From: Plasmodiophora brassicae
Taxonomy: Eukaryota; Endomyxa: Phytomyxea; Phytomyxea; Plasmodiophorida
Assembly (NCBI GenBank): GCA_036867785.1
Contig: CP145422.1
Coordinates: 1,054,001-1,118,000 of the forward strand
Length of the DNA stretch: 64,000 nt
Direction of reading: 5' to 3'
In this document: one piece after another, positions 62,004-64,000 of the stretch
Numbering within the stretch: the first letter of the stretch is position 1
Layout: the number at the start of each line of letters is the position of its first letter
Translations under genes and position numbers: made by a program
The notes under the pieces: generated by a model
What the model was told of the DNA's origin: nothing
The model's database searches: none
What the model saw: only the letters and a program-made list of their open reading frames with translations

Positions 62004-64000
62004 TTACTCTTTGACCATGGCAGAGGGTGTTGCTGTGATGTGCCGCCGGATTGTGTCGAGGACCGTCGCAGCGGTATCGATCAAGGCCATGTCCGTCGGC
62101 TGCTGTATGACGGCTTCGAGTTTGCCGATGAACGTCGTGTCGAGCGTTTCTGGGAACGTTCCGGCGCCGATTTGCACACGAACCAATGGCCACCATGTAA
62201 CCATACACTGCAACAGGCGAAGCAAATTCGCACGATGTATCATCAGTGCGCGATCAGCAGGCGGTGGTGGCCCAGGCGCTGCAGACGGCATGCCCAGAAT
62301 CAGATCTACGACAGGATCCGAAGGCTTACTGGTCGGGTTGACAATGTGAATGCGATGCAGAGGGTGCATGCGTTTATGCGCACCCTGGCACAATTCGCAT
62401 TCGTCGAAATCGTCGCAGTCGAAGCAGTGGTAGCGGGTTGACGAGAAACCCAGGTCCTTCCGACATACATCACAAGAGAACTGAACCGATACGCCCTGCA
62501 AGCGACTGATAGAATGGTGCAACGCATCCAAAGCTGACGGCGTCGTCGTTGGTTTCGACGTCCGGCAAAGACCATTAGACCTCTCGACGACGTCGGCCCA
62601 TGATATTGGTGACTCCAACCGCACCGGGGCCCACCTGCCGGGGAAAGAGGGTGGGGGTCCACCCATGGAAAATGCAGAGGATGCAGAGGACGCTGCGCGG
62701 GTTGACGATCCACCAAACAGACTTGAAGGCGGCACAGGCGGTGCTGCCGCGGAAGGCGCCGGTGAACCAAAGTACACAGGTACTGGCCCCACCGTTTGCG
62801 ACCCACACCCCGGCCTGGCTGGCGCTGAAGGCGCACAAGGCACATTGCGAATCGGCAGGCTTGCCGGATTCGGCGAACCGAAGAACCCGTGTGCCTGAGC
62901 AACAGCCGGAACCAAATGCGGATTCGGTGGGCGGACCAGACAAGGTTGTGGGTCGGGAGCCGCGTGCTCCATATCGATTGGTTCGTGAGGAATCGTGGTC
63001 TGCGCACGGCCAAGGTACGATGTCGAACCCGACGGCGCCGGCACGTTGAACGCGAACGACACGTCGTCTTCGATGCGGTCGCGCATGCGCTGGACCGCGA
63101 CACTGCCGTTCCAGACCACGTACTTCGAATCGGTCATGGCTGACATCCATTCGTATGCCAGATCTGCACCGGATAACGTTTCGTCAGCGACGCGAACATT
63201 CGTGCGGTCGTCAATGTTGCCGTTGATTACAACCCGGATCCGGCGAGATACCTCCTCAAAGTCGGGCAGGCGACTCACGACGTAGAGCATCAAGTCTTGG
63301 TCAACATCGGCCCCGACAATCTTCGCACCCACAGAATTCACGTCTGTGACGACGTCGGGCTTGTCGAACTGAAGTCGATTCCCAGCTTGAGCCGCGAGAA
63401 CTTGGACGCCTGATACGGTGATGTCGATCGGCTGTCGACGAAGAGCGGCAACCCACGCTGCAAATTCGATCCTGAAGATACGGTCCAGGCCAGGCTCGTC
63501 GACCTGCATCGACAGCAATGCAGGGCATGGGCCTAGAACGCGAGCCACTCGCGATGCGGTATCCTGACTGACCCAGGCCCCAAATCCGGTAACAACGCCA
63601 CCACAGACCTGCAATTCCCTGCACACCACTTCCAGGTCGTCCAGTACGGCATCAACCGGGCCATTATGCCCGCCGTCCGTATCAAAGTCGATGAACGTCT
63701 TGAGGTTCAGGGACTCGCCGGCGGCTTTAGCGAGCAGTGGTCGTGCCAGTTGCTTTGCACCTCGAACAGGCACCACGAAATCTGTGCCGCCGTTAGGACG
63801 AAGCCCAGACAGCCAGGCAAACAACTCGTTGACAGAATCGAGCGCCTGGCGCGTGGCGTCGTTCGTGAAACTGGACTGATGCAGAGATTCGGGGGCGTCT
63901 TTGACCCGAAATGACACAAGACGGTGGCCCAGCAGCGTATGGTCAAATGCAATGACAAGTTCTGCCCAGATATCGTTGCCGTCGATGAGACCTGCATTCA
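62004..64000 (-). CDS. vWA-domain protein with C-terminal ZZ zinc finger (5' end outside window)
   Basis: The minus-strand frame is open from the stop at 62004 to the window edge, at least 664 codons, so the 5' end is missing. The visible N-terminal part is a von Willebrand A domain: VIAFDHTLLGHRLVSF, then LRPNGGTDFVVP, carrying the MIDAS Thr, and DFDTDGGHNG, carrying the second metal-site Asp. The DxSxS motif would lie beyond the edge. A Pro/Ser/Gly-rich linker follows. Next comes a ZZ finger: CDVCRKDLGFSSTRYHCFDC, then DFDECELC and the closing HPLHRIH. A helical C-terminus ends in a short tail. Possible ubiquitin- or autophagy-linked adaptor; function not assignable. Confidence 0.82.
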   Translation of the reverse strand, partial: NAGLIDGNDIWAELVIAFDHTLLGHRLVSFRVKDAPESLHQSSFTNDATRQALDSVNELFAWLSGLRPNGGTDFVVPVRGAKQLARPLLAKAAGESLNLKTFIDFDTDGGHNGPVDAVLDDLEVVCRELQVCGGVVTGFGAWVSQDTASRVARVLGPCPALLSMQVDEPGLDRIFRIEFAAWVAALRRQPIDITVSGVQVLAAQAGNRLQFDKPDVVTDVNSVGAKIVGADVDQDLMLYVVSRLPDFEEVSRRIRVVINGNIDDRTNVRVADETLSGADLAYEWMSAMTDSKYVVWNGSVAVQRMRDRIEDDVSFAFNVPAPSGSTSYLGRAQTTIPHEPIDMEHAAPDPQPCLVRPPNPHLVPAVAQAHGFFGSPNPASLPIRNVPCAPSAPARPGCGSQTVGPVPVYFGSPAPSAAAPPVPPSSLFGGSSTRAASSASSAFSMGGPPPSFPGRWAPVRLESPISWADVVERSNGLCRTSKPTTTPSALDALHHSISRLQGVSVQFSCDVCRKDLGFSSTRYHCFDCDDFDECELCQGAHKRMHPLHRIHIVNPTSKPSDPVVDLILGMPSAAPGPPPPADRALMIHRANLLRLLQCMVTWWPLVRVQIGAGTFPETLDTTFIGKLEAVIQQPTDMALIDTAATVLDTIRRHITATPSAMVKE

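Overview
This is a nuclear window from a GC-rich, intron-rich, gene-dense eukaryote. Almost every gene is a conserved eukaryotic family. Most are split by short introns of about 50-80 bases that begin GT (often GTACGT or GTCGG) and end AG. Splice phases at nearly every junction close exactly on the expected protein. CEP41, a CFAP107-like protein and WDR62-like and VPS11 genes suggest a protist with a flagellated stage. A compact rhizarian such as a plasmodiophorid would fit the composition and intron style, but that is a guess from composition, not a search result.

Layout. 0.3-13 kb: eIF2-alpha, a small membrane protein, CEP41, a WDR62/MAPKBP1-like WD protein, VPS11, a CFAP107-like protein, a METTL13-type methyltransferase and TMEM18. 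13-19 kb: a decayed inverted eIF4G fragment, then intact eIF4G. 19-28.5 kb: a zinc transporter, an AADAT/KAT2 aminotransferase (one intron holds a 36-G run), an adenylate-kinase-like P-loop kinase, an orphan multi-pass membrane protein, a Cys-rich small protein, an armadillo protein and ribosomal uS14. 29-37.6 kb: a tandemly duplicated three-gene cassette of PrsW-like protease, FAM151/menorin protein and secretory TPR-GT61 glycosyltransferase. It contains one broken copy each of the protease and the transferase, and a decayed NAM/SANT-like mobile-element protein lies between the copies. 38-44 kb: RPB10, a 19-exon ABCG half-transporter, a FYVE protein and calcineurin B. 44.9-45.8 kb: a large imperfect inverted repeat. 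46-50.7 kb: a four-helix membrane protein, a triple dsRBD-like repeat protein, thioredoxin reductase and a CDCA7-type zinc finger. 50.9-51.9 kb: a 1.04-kb element with terminal inverted repeats. 52-64 kb: mS23-like protein, a GT13 GlcNAc-transferase with an extra Cys-rich tail, a small signal-peptide membrane protein, U2AF65, mitochondrial bL17, a MyTH4-FERM protein and a vWA-ZZ protein running off the right edge.

Most interesting: (1) U2AF65 appears to carry a 5-base microexon inside its RNP1 motif and lacks RRM2; (2) the PrsW-FAM151-GT61 cassette is duplicated with very uneven divergence, and the FAM151 copies differ at only two bases in 705; (3) one protein joins a signal peptide, TPR-like repeats and a GT61 glycosyltransferase domain. 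Exon coordinates were derived by hand from splice phase and protein-family fit, and no transcript data were available. No tRNA, rRNA or CRISPR array could be supported.
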